From: CAYPEL01 sp964409635
GTDB taxonomy: Bacteria; Pseudomonadota; Gammaproteobacteria; DSM-19610
DNA: 7,985 nucleotides
Direction of reading: 5' to 3'
Assembly (NCBI GenBank): GCA_964409635.1
Contig: CAYPEL010000129.1
Coordinates: 1 to 7,985 of the forward strand
Shown here: positions 1-7,557 of the stretch, in pieces
Layout: each line of letters opens with the position of its first letter
Numbering within the stretch: position 1 is the stretch's first letter
Notes under the pieces: model-generated
Told to the model about the DNA's origin: nothing
Database searches by the model: none
Seen by the model: the letters and a program-made list of their open reading frames with translations, nothing else
Position numbers and translations under genes: made by a program

Positions 1-32
1 ACATTTCCTGAAATACTATTTTCTTGTTGCAT
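1..32 (-). CDS. Possible 5' end of a gene downstream of fadE (partial, unidentified)
   Basis: On the minus strand an ATG at 32-30 is preceded by a purine-rich GAGGGCAGG that could serve as a ribosome binding site. The frame stays open to the window edge and reads MQQENSISGN. It begins 38 bp after the fadE stop codon on the same strand, and no terminator hairpin is visible in the gap, so it could be the next gene of a fadE operon. Ten codons are far too few to assign a family or to prove coding. The sequence beyond the left edge would settle it. Confidence 0.35.
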   Translation of the reverse strand, partial: MQQENSISGN

Positions 33-70
33 CCTGCCCTCGTGAAATGCTACCAGATAATGAACTTAGG

Positions 71-2560
71 CTACGTCACTACTTTCCGCTTTTGTTTTAA
101 CCCAGGCTTTTGGTTTAGGTTTGGCTTTATCTTCACTGACACGCGAATTATTTCATCCTCATCAAAGTCATCAACGTGTATAACGGACATTAAATGTTCG
201 TCAAAGCTCTTTAATTGACTGGCTTCTGAAGCATTTATGATCCCTGCTTCATAGGCAGACACGATCAATTCAATTCCCTGTTGCTTCGGCAGTATCTTAT
301 CTTTCACAGCCTGACGAATTTTGTCATTAATCGGTTCAAGCTCAAGACTTTCCAGAAACACAATGTTGGCATGCGCCAATGGATTATTTTCGGCATCTTC
401 CATATAAAGGCCTGCAAGCATACGATCACGCATGGCGTTGTTTTGTGTGACCAGATCGGACAGCTCTTTCTCTAACTTATCACCAGGTGGAGAGAAGTGC
501 ATTCCTATTGGAAATACCATTAGCTTCAATACTGCGGCAAACACCCGGTTTGGAAAATTTTGCACGATAGCTCTGAACGCCTCCTGGTATTCATAAAGAA
601 GATATTCCAGTGCCCATTGGACGACAGGGAAATCTTCTTCCGGACAACGCTCATTTTCATAATGTTTAATGACCATGCTAGCAAGATAGAGGTTACTTAA
701 CAGATCACCTATTCTTGCCGACAACATTTCCATAAACTTCAGTTTCGATTGCAGTGTTAACATGCTGACATCGGCAACCAGGGCGAAGGCCGCACTAAAT
801 CGACTTAGGTGTGCGTAATAAGATGCCAAACGAGGATGTCCGGGATTAGTGGCAATACGCGAACCGGTCAAAGCATAGGACACTGAACGTACCCCATTGG
901 TTATGCTGTAGCCTATGTGTTTGAACAAGACATCATCAAAAGTATTGATTACCTCGTCAGTACTTTCCTGTTGAGCTAATTCCATTTCTTTCAGGACAAA
1001 AGGGTGGCTACGAGTTGCCCCTTGGCCAAAGATCATCAGATTACGGGTAAGGATGTTGGCACCTTCAACTGTGATCGCAATAGGGATGGATTCATATTCC
1101 GAGGCTATATAATTATTTGGTCCCTTCATTACGGCCTTGCCCCCATGTATATCCATTGCATCGATGACACATTGGCGTGCCATTTCGGTACAGTGATATT
1201 TAATTATTGCTGAAGGAACAGCAGGTTTTTCGCCATTATCGACCGATTGAATGGTGTGTGTTCGTGCAGCATTTATTATGTAACAAAGTCCAGCCATACG
1301 GGCGATAGGTTTCTGTATCCCCTCAAAACTCTTCAGTGGTACGCCGAACTGTTTACGCAGACTTGCATAAGCTGTGGTTCCCATGAGAACTCGTTTCGAA
1401 AATGCTGCACCACCCGAAGGCAGAGTAATACAACGTCCCACCGACAGACAATTGACCAACATGCGCCAGCCATAACCAGCCATTTTGGTGCCACCAATTA
1501 TATAATCCAACGGTACAAAAATATCTTTACCTTCTATTGGGCCATTCAAGAACGCATCACCAACGGGTAAATGACGACGACCGATCATCATACCTTTGGT
1601 TTCGCGCGGCAGCATAGCGCAGGTAATGCCATAATCATCAACATCACCGATCAGATGATCGGGATCCTGAAGTTTAAATGCAAGACCCACCAGGCTCGCG
1701 ATTGGAGCCAAGGTAATATAACGTTTGTTAAAATTTAAGCGCATTCCGATGATTTCTTTTCCTTGCCACATGCCTTTGCAAACGACACCAGTATCCGGAA
1801 TCGAGGTTGCATCAGAACCGGCCAATGGTGCGGTTAATGCAAAACAGGGGATTTCTTTGCCGGAGGCCAATCTCGGCAAATAGTGATTCTTTTGTTCTTC
1901 GGTACCGTACTTAATCAATAACTCTGCTGGGCCAAGAGAGTTCGGTACGGCGACCAGGTAAGTTATGGCCGCACCCGTATTGGAAATTTTGACCAACACT
2001 TCTGATTGCGCCATAGCAGACAGATCCAGACCACCGTATTCTTTTGGAATGATCATACCGAGAAAACCATTATCCAGAACGAACTGGGTAATATTATCCG
2101 GGATCACATTCCAGTCATGGTTGATCTTCCAGGCATCGACCATTCGACATAATTCAGTTGCTGGACCATCAATAAAATCTTTTTCTTCCTGGCTTAACGC
2201 TGGTTTGCCTATGCCGGTGAGTTTTTTCCAGTCTGGATCGCCGCTGAATAATTCTCCATCCCACCAAACTGTACCGGCGTCGATCGCCTCTCTTTCGGTT
2301 TCTGACAAGGGTGGAAGCATTTTTTTAAATATTTCAAAAAATGGTTTAGACAGGCGATCACGACGTAAATTTGTCAGATTCGCCAACCCCGTTAAAATAG
2401 CCACAATCCCAAGCAATGTTATAAAGAAAATATTCAAGGATGCGAAGATTGAGATTACAAAAGACACCCCGCTGGTAATAGCAATGGCACGTAAACCAGC
2501 CTGTTTGAGTGTCAGGGTTATCAGGGCAATGATAATTATCAGTGTGATGGCTAGATTCAT
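71..2560 (-). CDS. fadE: FadE-type acyl-CoA dehydrogenase (beta-oxidation)
   Basis: FAD-dependent acyl-CoA dehydrogenase that oxidises acyl-CoA to trans-2-enoyl-CoA, the first step of fatty-acid beta-oxidation. The 829 residues match the large FadE class (E. coli 814), not the roughly 380-residue short family. The N-terminus is hydrophobic (about 1-17 and 22-60, probable membrane anchoring), followed by the FadE-typical EAIDAGTVWW (91-100). The dehydrogenase core spans about 130-520, with LTAPLAGSD at 242-250 (the LTEPxAGSD signature), FNKRYITLAPIA at 277-288 and VEGANILTR at 498-506, where Glu499 is the expected catalytic base. The C-terminal part (about 520-800) is the FadE-specific DUF1974-like extension, with QNFPNRV at 667-673 and the VDDFD motif at 796-800. 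The start is supported by AAGGTG at 2566-2571, 5 nt upstream. It is transcribed divergently from a TetR-family gene. Identification rests on extensive remembered similarity to E. coli FadE. The basic tail (about 810-829) is not obviously conserved. Confidence 0.96.
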   Translation of the reverse strand: MNLAITLIIIIALITLTLKQAGLRAIAITSGVSFVISIFASLNIFFITLLGIVAILTGLANLTNLRRDRLSKPFFEIFKKMLPPLSETEREAIDAGTVWWDGELFSGDPDWKKLTGIGKPALSQEEKDFIDGPATELCRMVDAWKINHDWNVIPDNITQFVLDNGFLGMIIPKEYGGLDLSAMAQSEVLVKISNTGAAITYLVAVPNSLGPAELLIKYGTEEQKNHYLPRLASGKEIPCFALTAPLAGSDATSIPDTGVVCKGMWQGKEIIGMRLNFNKRYITLAPIASLVGLAFKLQDPDHLIGDVDDYGITCAMLPRETKGMMIGRRHLPVGDAFLNGPIEGKDIFVPLDYIIGGTKMAGYGWRMLVNCLSVGRCITLPSGGAAFSKRVLMGTTAYASLRKQFGVPLKSFEGIQKPIARMAGLCYIINAARTHTIQSVDNGEKPAVPSAIIKYHCTEMARQCVIDAMDIHGGKAVMKGPNNYIASEYESIPIAITVEGANILTRNLMIFGQGATRSHPFVLKEMELAQQESTDEVINTFDDVLFKHIGYSITNGVRSVSYALTGSRIATNPGHPRLASYYAHLSRFSAAFALVADVSMLTLQSKLKFMEMLSARIGDLLSNLYLASMVIKHYENERCPEEDFPVVQWALEYLLYEYQEAFRAIVQNFPNRVFAAVLKLMVFPIGMHFSPPGDKLEKELSDLVTQNNAMRDRMLAGLYMEDAENNPLAHANIVFLESLELEPINDKIRQAVKDKILPKQQGIELIVSAYEAGIINASEASQLKSFDEHLMSVIHVDDFDEDEIIRVSVKIKPNLNQKPGLKQKRKVVT

Positions 2561-2565
2561 ATTGT

Positions 2566-2571
2566 CACCTT
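2566..2571 (-). promoter_or_regulatory. Ribosome binding site of fadE
   Basis: On the minus strand AAGGTG lies 5 nt before the fadE ATG, within a purine-rich GGAAGGAAAAAGGTG. It supports the start at 2560. Confidence 0.7.
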
Positions 2572-2589
2572 TTTCCTTCCATAATAAAT

Positions 2590-2601
2590 GCGAGCGCTCG
2601 C
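2590..2601. promoter_or_regulatory. 12-bp perfect palindrome, probable TetR-family operator
   Basis: GCGAGCGCTCGC is identical to its own reverse complement and stands out as GC-rich inside an AT-rich intergenic region. It lies between the predicted fadE promoter (2617-2646) and the fadE start, roughly 10-20 nt into the expected transcript. TetR-family dimers bind short palindromes of this kind, and a TetR-family gene is the divergent neighbour. Binding by that protein is inferred, not shown. An outer extension of the symmetry is not visible. Confidence 0.6.
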
Positions 2602-2616
2602 TCTATATTTGTTGAG

Positions 2617-2646
2617 ATTTTAGTCCTTTTTATGCTAGTCTGTCTA
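2617..2646 (-). promoter_or_regulatory. Predicted sigma70-like promoter of fadE
   Basis: On the minus strand a -35 element TAGACA (2641-2646, 5/6 to TTGACA) is separated by 18 bp from a -10 element TAAAAT (2617-2622, 5/6 to TATAAT). Transcription would begin around 2610, about 50 nt upstream of the fadE ATG and just ahead of the palindrome at 2590-2601. Found by eye, not experimentally supported. Confidence 0.55.
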
Positions 2647-2651
2647 GTAGT

Positions 2652-2657
2652 TATTAT
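2652..2657 (+). promoter_or_regulatory. Possible -10 element for the TetR-family gene
   Basis: TATTAT matches TATAAT at 5/6 and lies about 47 bp before the regulator start. The -35 position (around 2629-2634) holds only a poor match, TTTATG. If real, this promoter overlaps the -35 region of the divergent fadE promoter, so the two would compete or be co-controlled. Confidence 0.25.
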
Positions 2658-2703
2658 CAAAAAACCCTTATGCTGATCTTATCCCAATGATGATCAATAA
2701 CGT

Positions 2704-3375
2704 ATGAAATACGCTGAATATAAGGCGCAATTCCCATATAAGGGCAAGGCCGTCTATGCCACGGTGTTTGAACGGCACAGTGAGCAGATTAAGACCAAAA
2801 AACCTAAGTTTGCCGTGAATAATCTGGAAAAGATTTTTAAGGCCAACTTTAAGATTTCCTCAAAAATTGGTTTTCACGAAATGTCTTTGCGAAATCTATG
2901 CCAGGAAACAGGCTTGAGTATGGGGGGTATCTATTCCTGTATAGAATCCAAAGATAGCATTGCTATTTTTGTCAAAGACTTGGTTCAGCTCGTTTCTTCA
3001 GAAATAGTTACGGATGCCTTGAACCAGAACGAGCCAGAAGAAGCCCTTGTGGATATTATTCGCCACTCTATTTACACCGCAGACATATTGCATCCCTGGT
3101 TTTATTTCCTCTATTTTGAAACCCGTTGTTTGTCAAAAAAACATCAGCAGGAGTCAAAAAATATTGAGCTGAACCTGATTGATAAAATAGAAGCCCTTTT
3201 GAAAAAAATAGATTCAGGTGGACCCCATGTAAATCATTACGTCATTGCAACGATGGCCGTAGCGATGATCCAGGAACGCTATCTTAAACATTGGAAGTAC
3301 AAGAGTAATAATAAAAGCCTGGATGGGTATGCAAGTGAGATAATAAAATTAGTGCACTCGGCAATGCAGTGTTAA
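2704..3375 (+). CDS. TetR/AcrR-family transcriptional regulator
   Basis: A 223-residue DNA-binding regulator. The TetR-type N-terminal domain covers about 41-90, with its helix-turn-helix around 61-82 (SLRNLCQETGLSMGGIYSCI) followed by ESKDSI, the usual SKxxL-like segment. The rest (about 91-223) is an alpha-helical ligand/dimerisation region with no signature I recognise. About 40 residues (KGKAVYATVFERH and onwards) precede the domain, longer than in most TetR proteins. The ATG at 2704 directly follows an in-frame TAA at 2698-2700, so the gene cannot start further upstream. No clear Shine-Dalgarno is present, so leaderless or weak initiation, or the GTG at codon 21, remains possible. Base composition is low (hand counts of 30-43% GC over several 60-nt lines, against 55% in a sampled mfd line). 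Its divergent position suggests control of fadE, but its HTH does not resemble my recollection of PsrA, so I give no gene symbol. Confidence 0.9.
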   Translation: MKYAEYKAQFPYKGKAVYATVFERHSEQIKTKKPKFAVNNLEKIFKANFKISSKIGFHEMSLRNLCQETGLSMGGIYSCIESKDSIAIFVKDLVQLVSSEIVTDALNQNEPEEALVDIIRHSIYTADILHPWFYFLYFETRCLSKKHQQESKNIELNLIDKIEALLKKIDSGGPHVNHYVIATMAVAMIQERYLKHWKYKSNNKSLDGYASEIIKLVHSAMQC

Positions 3376-3385
3376 CAGACTACTC

Positions 3386-3440
3386 AAACTATAATGCGTG
3401 ATTGCAAGACCTGACCCCGTTTTCCGTTTTCCCGTTTTCC
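3386..3440. repeat. Short GTTTTCC repeats and dispersed-repeat-like motif between the regulator and csiV
   Basis: The gap between the two convergent genes contains GTTTTCC at 3419-3425, 3426-3432 and 3434-3440, the last two separated by a single C. Directly upstream lies TGCAAGACCTGACCCC (3403-3418). That motif, in the orientation GGGGTCAGGTCTTGCA, resembles a sequence I recall recurring near small IS200-like/REP-associated transposases in proteobacteria; this is memory, not a search. The last repeat runs exactly into the csiV stop codon (3440-3442). No transposase is present, and I see no stable hairpin that would act as a terminator for either gene. Confidence 0.4.
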
Positions 3441-4021
3441 TATTCTACCGGCGTTATATACGCCAACACACCAAATCTGGGATGGTCGATATAATGCAGC
3501 TTGCTGCTGCGCATTCGGCGGCTCTGTTGTAATTTGATTTGGGTGGCTTCCGAGCCGAAACGGTAATCTTTACCGATATAGGACGTGTCAGCTACGGTAC
3601 TCAGGGTCAGATCCAGGTTTAGATGCAAGTAGCGTCCTTTTGTGACTGTTACAGTACCCGTGACGGAGGCGCCTGAGACTGACGATTTGTTTTCAGGTAA
3701 CAGTATTGGACGACGGCTTTTACTCACCGCCTGGCGCCAGGCAGTATGTAACAAGGGGCGATAGGCGGATGATTTTGCAAGGGCTGCTTTGGCATTGGCT
3801 AATTGGTAGGAAGAAGAAGATTGCCAGTTTGCATTGATTGCGGCAGATTTGTTTTTAGATACCTCATCAAATTCTTCCAGCCACTGTTCCTCGACAGTGT
3901 CTTGATTGAGATGCTCAAAGATTACTAATTCGATTATGTAGTCATCAGCGAATAAAGTATTTGATAAGGTGCTGCAAAGAATCAGCAAGCAAAATCGGCA
4001 ACTAGTATTTTTAAGTAGCAT
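3440..4021 (-). CDS. csiV: CsiV-family envelope protein
   Basis: A 193-residue probable periplasmic protein of the CsiV family, which in Vibrio was described as a peptidoglycan-binding partner linked to cell-wall synthesis under D-amino-acid stress. A signal peptide is visible: basic residues at 4 and 9, a hydrophobic core (10-19), and a likely cleavage after LFA at 23-25. Family-like features follow: YIIELVIFEH near the mature N-terminus (28-37), LAKSSAYRPLLHTAWRQ (81-97), GTVTVTKGRYLHLNLDL (122-138) and the characteristic C-terminus LHYIDHPRFGVLAYITP (175-191). The start is 2 bp after the mfd stop, with AAAGGA (4027-4032) as ribosome binding site 5 nt upstream, so translation is probably coupled to mfd. 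The mfd-csiV order recurs in gammaproteobacteria and supports the call. Its biochemical role here is inferred from the family only. Confidence 0.85.
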   Translation of the reverse strand: MLLKNTSCRFCLLILCSTLSNTLFADDYIIELVIFEHLNQDTVEEQWLEEFDEVSKNKSAAINANWQSSSSYQLANAKAALAKSSAYRPLLHTAWRQAVSKSRRPILLPENKSSVSGASVTGTVTVTKGRYLHLNLDLTLSTVADTSYIGKDYRFGSEATQIKLQQSRRMRSSKLHYIDHPRFGVLAYITPVE

Positions 4022-4023
4022 AC

Positions 4024-7000
4024 TTATCCTTTCAGGCGTTTCAGTAAAGTATCAACAGCTTCGATACGGGTTTCATCGGGTTCAGTCTCAATCCGGAATC
4101 TGAGTTTTTCAGTGCCGTCCAGTGTGTAGAGGTCGGATTCATTTTGTACCAGCTCAACGATGGCCATTGGGTCAACTTTTGGATCTTTGTTAAATATCAA
4201 CCGGCCGCCGGAGTCTCCTGCGTCAATTTTACGGATACCCATGGGGGTTGCCAGCAATTTCAGGCGGGTAACAGCAAACAGATTTTTCACGGCATCCGGC
4301 AACAAGCCAAAGCGGTCGATCATTTCGACTTGTAATTCCCTCAGTTCATCGTCATTCGCCGCGCTGGCGATGCGTTTGTATTGGATCAGGCGTGTGTGTA
4401 CATCGGGCAGGTAATCAGCCGGTATCAGGGCCAGCATGTGCAGATCGATTTCCGGCCCCTGTTGCAGCGGTTTTTCCAATTCGGGTTGCAGGCCTGCCTT
4501 AAGCGCGGTCACCGCTCGTTCAAGCAGTTCTGTATACATCGTGAAACCAATTTCATGTATCTGGCCGCTTTGGTCATCACCCAGCAGCTCCCCGGCGCCG
4601 CGTATTTCCAGGTCGTGGGTCGCCAAAGTAAAACCCGCGCCCAGGTTTTCAAGTGACTCAATAGCTTCGATACGTTTGATGGCGTCTGGCGTCATGGCAT
4701 TGCGCGGTGGCACGACCAGGTAGGCATAAGCACGGTGATGTGATCGGCCGACGCGGCCGCGTAACTGATGCAGTTGGGCCAGACCCAGCTTATCTGCACG
4801 GTTGATAATGATGGTATTGGCCGTGGGTATATCGATCCCGCTTTCGATGATTGTAGTGCAGAGCAGGATATTGAAGCGCCGGTGATAAAAGTCCAGCATG
4901 ACCTGTTCCAGTTCACGTTCACGCATCTGGCCATGGCCTATTTTCAGACTGGCTTCGGGCACCAATTCGCGGATTTCACGGGCTATCTTTTCAATCGTCT
5001 CGACATTATTGTGCATGATATAAACCTGGCCGCCGCGCTTTATTTCCCGCAAGCAGGCTTCTCGCAGCGTCGCTGCGTTCCAATCGCAAACAAAGGTTTT
5101 GACGGCAAGTCTTTGGGCCGGGGGAGTGGCGATGATCGACAGGTCGCGCAGTCCGGAAAGCGACATGTTCAAGGTTCGTGGAATGGGAGTCGCCGTTAAA
5201 GTGAGTAAATCAACTTCGCAGCGCAGGCTTTTCAGCTTCTCTTTTTGACGCACACCGAAACGGTGCTCTTCGTCGATAATAACCAGTCCGAGGCGTGCAG
5301 GTTTTAGTTCGTTACTGAGTATTCGGTGTGTGCCGATCAGGATGTCAAGCTTGCCGCTGGCAAACTCATCAATCACCGCTTGTTGTTGTTTCTTGGTGCG
5401 GAAACGCGATAGCACTTCTATATGTATCGGCCAGTCTGCAAAACGGTCGCAGAAATTTAGGTAGTGTTGCTGGGCAAGCAGGGTAGTTGGCACCAACACC
5501 ATCACCTGTTTGCCACCTTGCGCGGCGATAAACGAGGCGCGCATGGCAACCTCAGTTTTACCAAAGCCAACGTCACCACACACCAGCCGATCCATGGGTT
5601 GGGTTGACGCCATATCCGTCATTACGGAATTGATCGCCTGTTCCTGGTCCGGGGTTTCTTCAAACGGAAAAGCAGCCGCAAAGGCGCTGTGCTCATCCAT
5701 ATGAATGTCGAAGGCATAGCCTTCCCGGGCAGCGCGGCGGGCATAAATATCCAGCAATTCAGCAGCCACATCCCGGGCGCGTTTTGCGGCTTTTTGACGA
5801 GCTTTTTGCCAGGCTTCGCTACCCAGTTTATGCAGGGGGGCGCTTTCTGGTGACGATCCGGTATAGCGGCTGATCAGGTGGAGCGATGATACCGGCACAT
5901 AAAGCTTGTCATCGCCGGCATAAGCCAGGGCAAGAAATTCAGTCTGCAGCGTTCCGGTACTGATTGTTTGTAACCCGAGGTAACGCCCTACGCCGTGGTC
6001 TTCGTGCACCACCGGGGCGCCAATACTCAAGTCTGTCAGGTTGCGGATAATCGCATCAGCATCCCGGCGCGGTTTCCGGCGACGGCGCTGTGCCGCGTGT
6101 GCACCGAATAACTGCGTCTCAGTAATAATCGCAATTTGCTGGTCTGTTTCGAGTAACAAGCCTTGCTCAAGCGGTGCTATTGTAAGCGCCAGCCGCTCTT
6201 CACTTGCTATAAACTCCTGCCAGGATTTAAGCGGTCTGGGTCTCAACCCAAAGCTTTTTAATTGATCGCCTAAGGTTTCCCGGCGGCCGGCAGATTCGGC
6301 AGTAATTAATACCCTGCCTGCAAAATTAGAAATAAATCCCTGCAGCGCCGAGGCAGGTGTATCTGCTCTGGCTTGAATAGCGACAGTTGGCAGGCTACCC
6401 GTTGCGAAACCAGTACTGTGCCGGCTCTCAAGCGCTTCTGTGCGTTGTGCATGAATACGCGGCAGCCTGGACAGATGAGTACTGGTTTCATCGGGTGTTA
6501 GGTATAACATTTCGGGTGGCAACAAGGGTTTCTCAATGTTGTACCGCAGTGCTTCATAACGTTCTTCGACCTGTTCCTGCTGCGATTCAAAGGCAGCAAC
6601 TGAATCCTCCGTTTCTATAATCAGGCTGTTGGCGGGCAAGTAATCAAACAGGCATTCTGTTTTCTCATAAAACAAGGGTAAGTAATATTCAACACCGGCC
6701 GAGGCTAAACCGTTACTGATATCAGCGTAGACTTGCGAGCGTTGTGGATCACCTTCAAAGTGGTGGCGAAACGCCTGCCGGAAGCGTTTTATACCCGCTT
6801 CGTCCAGCGGAAATTCACGCGCGGGCAGCATGCGGATCTGCTTTACTGGATCGACTGAGCGCTGGGTTTCAGGATCAAAAGTACGGATGCTTTCTATTTC
6901 ATCGTCAAACAAGTCGATGCGAAAGGGCAGTTTGTTGCCCATTGGATAGAGATCCAGCAGTGATCCACGCACGGCATATTCACCGTGTTCTACGACTTGA

Positions 7001-7500
7001 GTTACACACTGGTAGCCGGCTTTTTCCAGCTTGCGGCGGAAGGCTTCAATATCAAGTGATTGGCCGGTATCCAGTATTAAGCTGTGTTGGTTTAAATAGT
7101 CCTGCGGGGGCAGGCGTTGCAAAAAAGTCGTCACTGAAACCAGTACGATACCTTTTTTTAATTGCGGCAAACGATACAGTGCTTCCAACCGTTCAGAAAT
7201 AATATCCTGGTGCGGTGAAAAACTGTCATACGGCAGGGTTTCCCAATCTGGAAAACAAATAATCTCCAATGCATCATCGGCAAAAAATCGGATCTGCTCG
7301 CGCAGCGTTTCACCTGCCTGACTATCCGGCATCAGGCAGAGCAGCACGCCCTGGTGCTGTTTCGCGGCCTGCGTCAAAATGAGCGGCAGGCTATCCCCGT
7401 ACAGGCGTGACCAGCAGATTAACTGGCCCGCCGCCGGCAAGGGGGGGTGAAATGGGCTGGTGCTAGCGTTTTGCACTTGCTTTAGGGCTGGTTTGGACAT
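4024..7500 (-). CDS. mfd: Transcription-repair coupling factor Mfd
   Basis: A 1158-residue ATP-driven DNA translocase (E. coli 1148) that displaces RNA polymerase stalled at lesions and recruits UvrA for nucleotide excision repair. Domains in order: the UvrB-homologous N-terminal module (about 25-350), including EHGEYAVRGSLLDLYPMG at 171-188, the region that contacts UvrA in E. coli; an RNA-polymerase interaction domain from about 495 (VVHEDHGVGRYLGL, 497-510); the RecG-like motor with Walker A GDVGFGKTE (642-650), the DEEH box (743-746), TATPIPRTL (769-777), ESGIDIPTANT (886-896) and QLRGRVGRS (912-920); the translocation motif ATHDLEIRGAGELLG (960-974); and a C-terminal autoinhibitory domain (about 1015-1140). 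All expected motor motifs are present, so it should be active. The start keeps the normal N-terminal length, though the upstream ribosome binding site is weak (GAAAG). It leads an operon with csiV and is insulated from the upstream operon by a terminator. No convincing promoter pair was found in 7501-7557. Confidence 0.98.
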   Translation of the reverse strand: MSKPALKQVQNASTSPFHPPLPAAGQLICWSRLYGDSLPLILTQAAKQHQGVLLCLMPDSQAGETLREQIRFFADDALEIICFPDWETLPYDSFSPHQDIISERLEALYRLPQLKKGIVLVSVTTFLQRLPPQDYLNQHSLILDTGQSLDIEAFRRKLEKAGYQCVTQVVEHGEYAVRGSLLDLYPMGNKLPFRIDLFDDEIESIRTFDPETQRSVDPVKQIRMLPAREFPLDEAGIKRFRQAFRHHFEGDPQRSQVYADISNGLASAGVEYYLPLFYEKTECLFDYLPANSLIIETEDSVAAFESQQEQVEERYEALRYNIEKPLLPPEMLYLTPDETSTHLSRLPRIHAQRTEALESRHSTGFATGSLPTVAIQARADTPASALQGFISNFAGRVLITAESAGRRETLGDQLKSFGLRPRPLKSWQEFIASEERLALTIAPLEQGLLLETDQQIAIITETQLFGAHAAQRRRRKPRRDADAIIRNLTDLSIGAPVVHEDHGVGRYLGLQTISTGTLQTEFLALAYAGDDKLYVPVSSLHLISRYTGSSPESAPLHKLGSEAWQKARQKAAKRARDVAAELLDIYARRAAREGYAFDIHMDEHSAFAAAFPFEETPDQEQAINSVMTDMASTQPMDRLVCGDVGFGKTEVAMRASFIAAQGGKQVMVLVPTTLLAQQHYLNFCDRFADWPIHIEVLSRFRTKKQQQAVIDEFASGKLDILIGTHRILSNELKPARLGLVIIDEEHRFGVRQKEKLKSLRCEVDLLTLTATPIPRTLNMSLSGLRDLSIIATPPAQRLAVKTFVCDWNAATLREACLREIKRGGQVYIMHNNVETIEKIAREIRELVPEASLKIGHGQMRERELEQVMLDFYHRRFNILLCTTIIESGIDIPTANTIIINRADKLGLAQLHQLRGRVGRSHHRAYAYLVVPPRNAMTPDAIKRIEAIESLENLGAGFTLATHDLEIRGAGELLGDDQSGQIHEIGFTMYTELLERAVTALKAGLQPELEKPLQQGPEIDLHMLALIPADYLPDVHTRLIQYKRIASAANDDELRELQVEMIDRFGLLPDAVKNLFAVTRLKLLATPMGIRKIDAGDSGGRLIFNKDPKVDPMAIVELVQNESDLYTLDGTEKLRFRIETEPDETRIEAVDTLLKRLKG
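4027..4032 (-). promoter_or_regulatory. Ribosome binding site of csiV inside the end of mfd
   Basis: AAAGGA overlaps the last codons of mfd, 5 nt before the csiV ATG at 4021. This placement makes termination on mfd and initiation on csiV nearly coincident, typical of translational coupling. Confidence 0.6.
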
Positions 7501-7557
7501 GCTTTCAGTGGGCTATGGGTATCTATGCTATTTTCGCACAAACCTGGTGCTTGCCAC

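Noticed and set aside
1965..2615. A 216-codon open frame on the plus strand opposite the 5' part of fadE
   Set aside because: It lies antisense to a clearly recognisable FadE N-terminal region, resembles no family I know, and its end crosses the fadE promoter region. It is a by-product of fadE codon use.
2675..2696. TGATC ... GATCA inverted repeat upstream of the regulator gene
   Set aside because: Only 5-bp arms around a long spacer, and GATC is self-complementary; expected by chance at this frequency.
3376..3440. Bidirectional terminator between the convergent regulator and csiV genes
   Set aside because: The spacer has T-rich repeats but no GC-rich inverted repeat capable of forming a terminator stem.
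4768..5199. A 143-codon plus-strand frame inside mfd
   Set aside because: Antisense to the conserved helicase motor motifs, with no independent support.
6744..7202. A 152-codon plus-strand frame inside mfd
   Set aside because: Fully antisense to the well-conserved UvrB-like module of Mfd; no recognisable domain.
7501..7557. Promoter for mfd
   Set aside because: TAGCAT is a 4/6 match to a -10 element, but no acceptable -35 hexamer lies at 16-18 bp. A promoter must be somewhere after the terminator, but I cannot place it with confidence.
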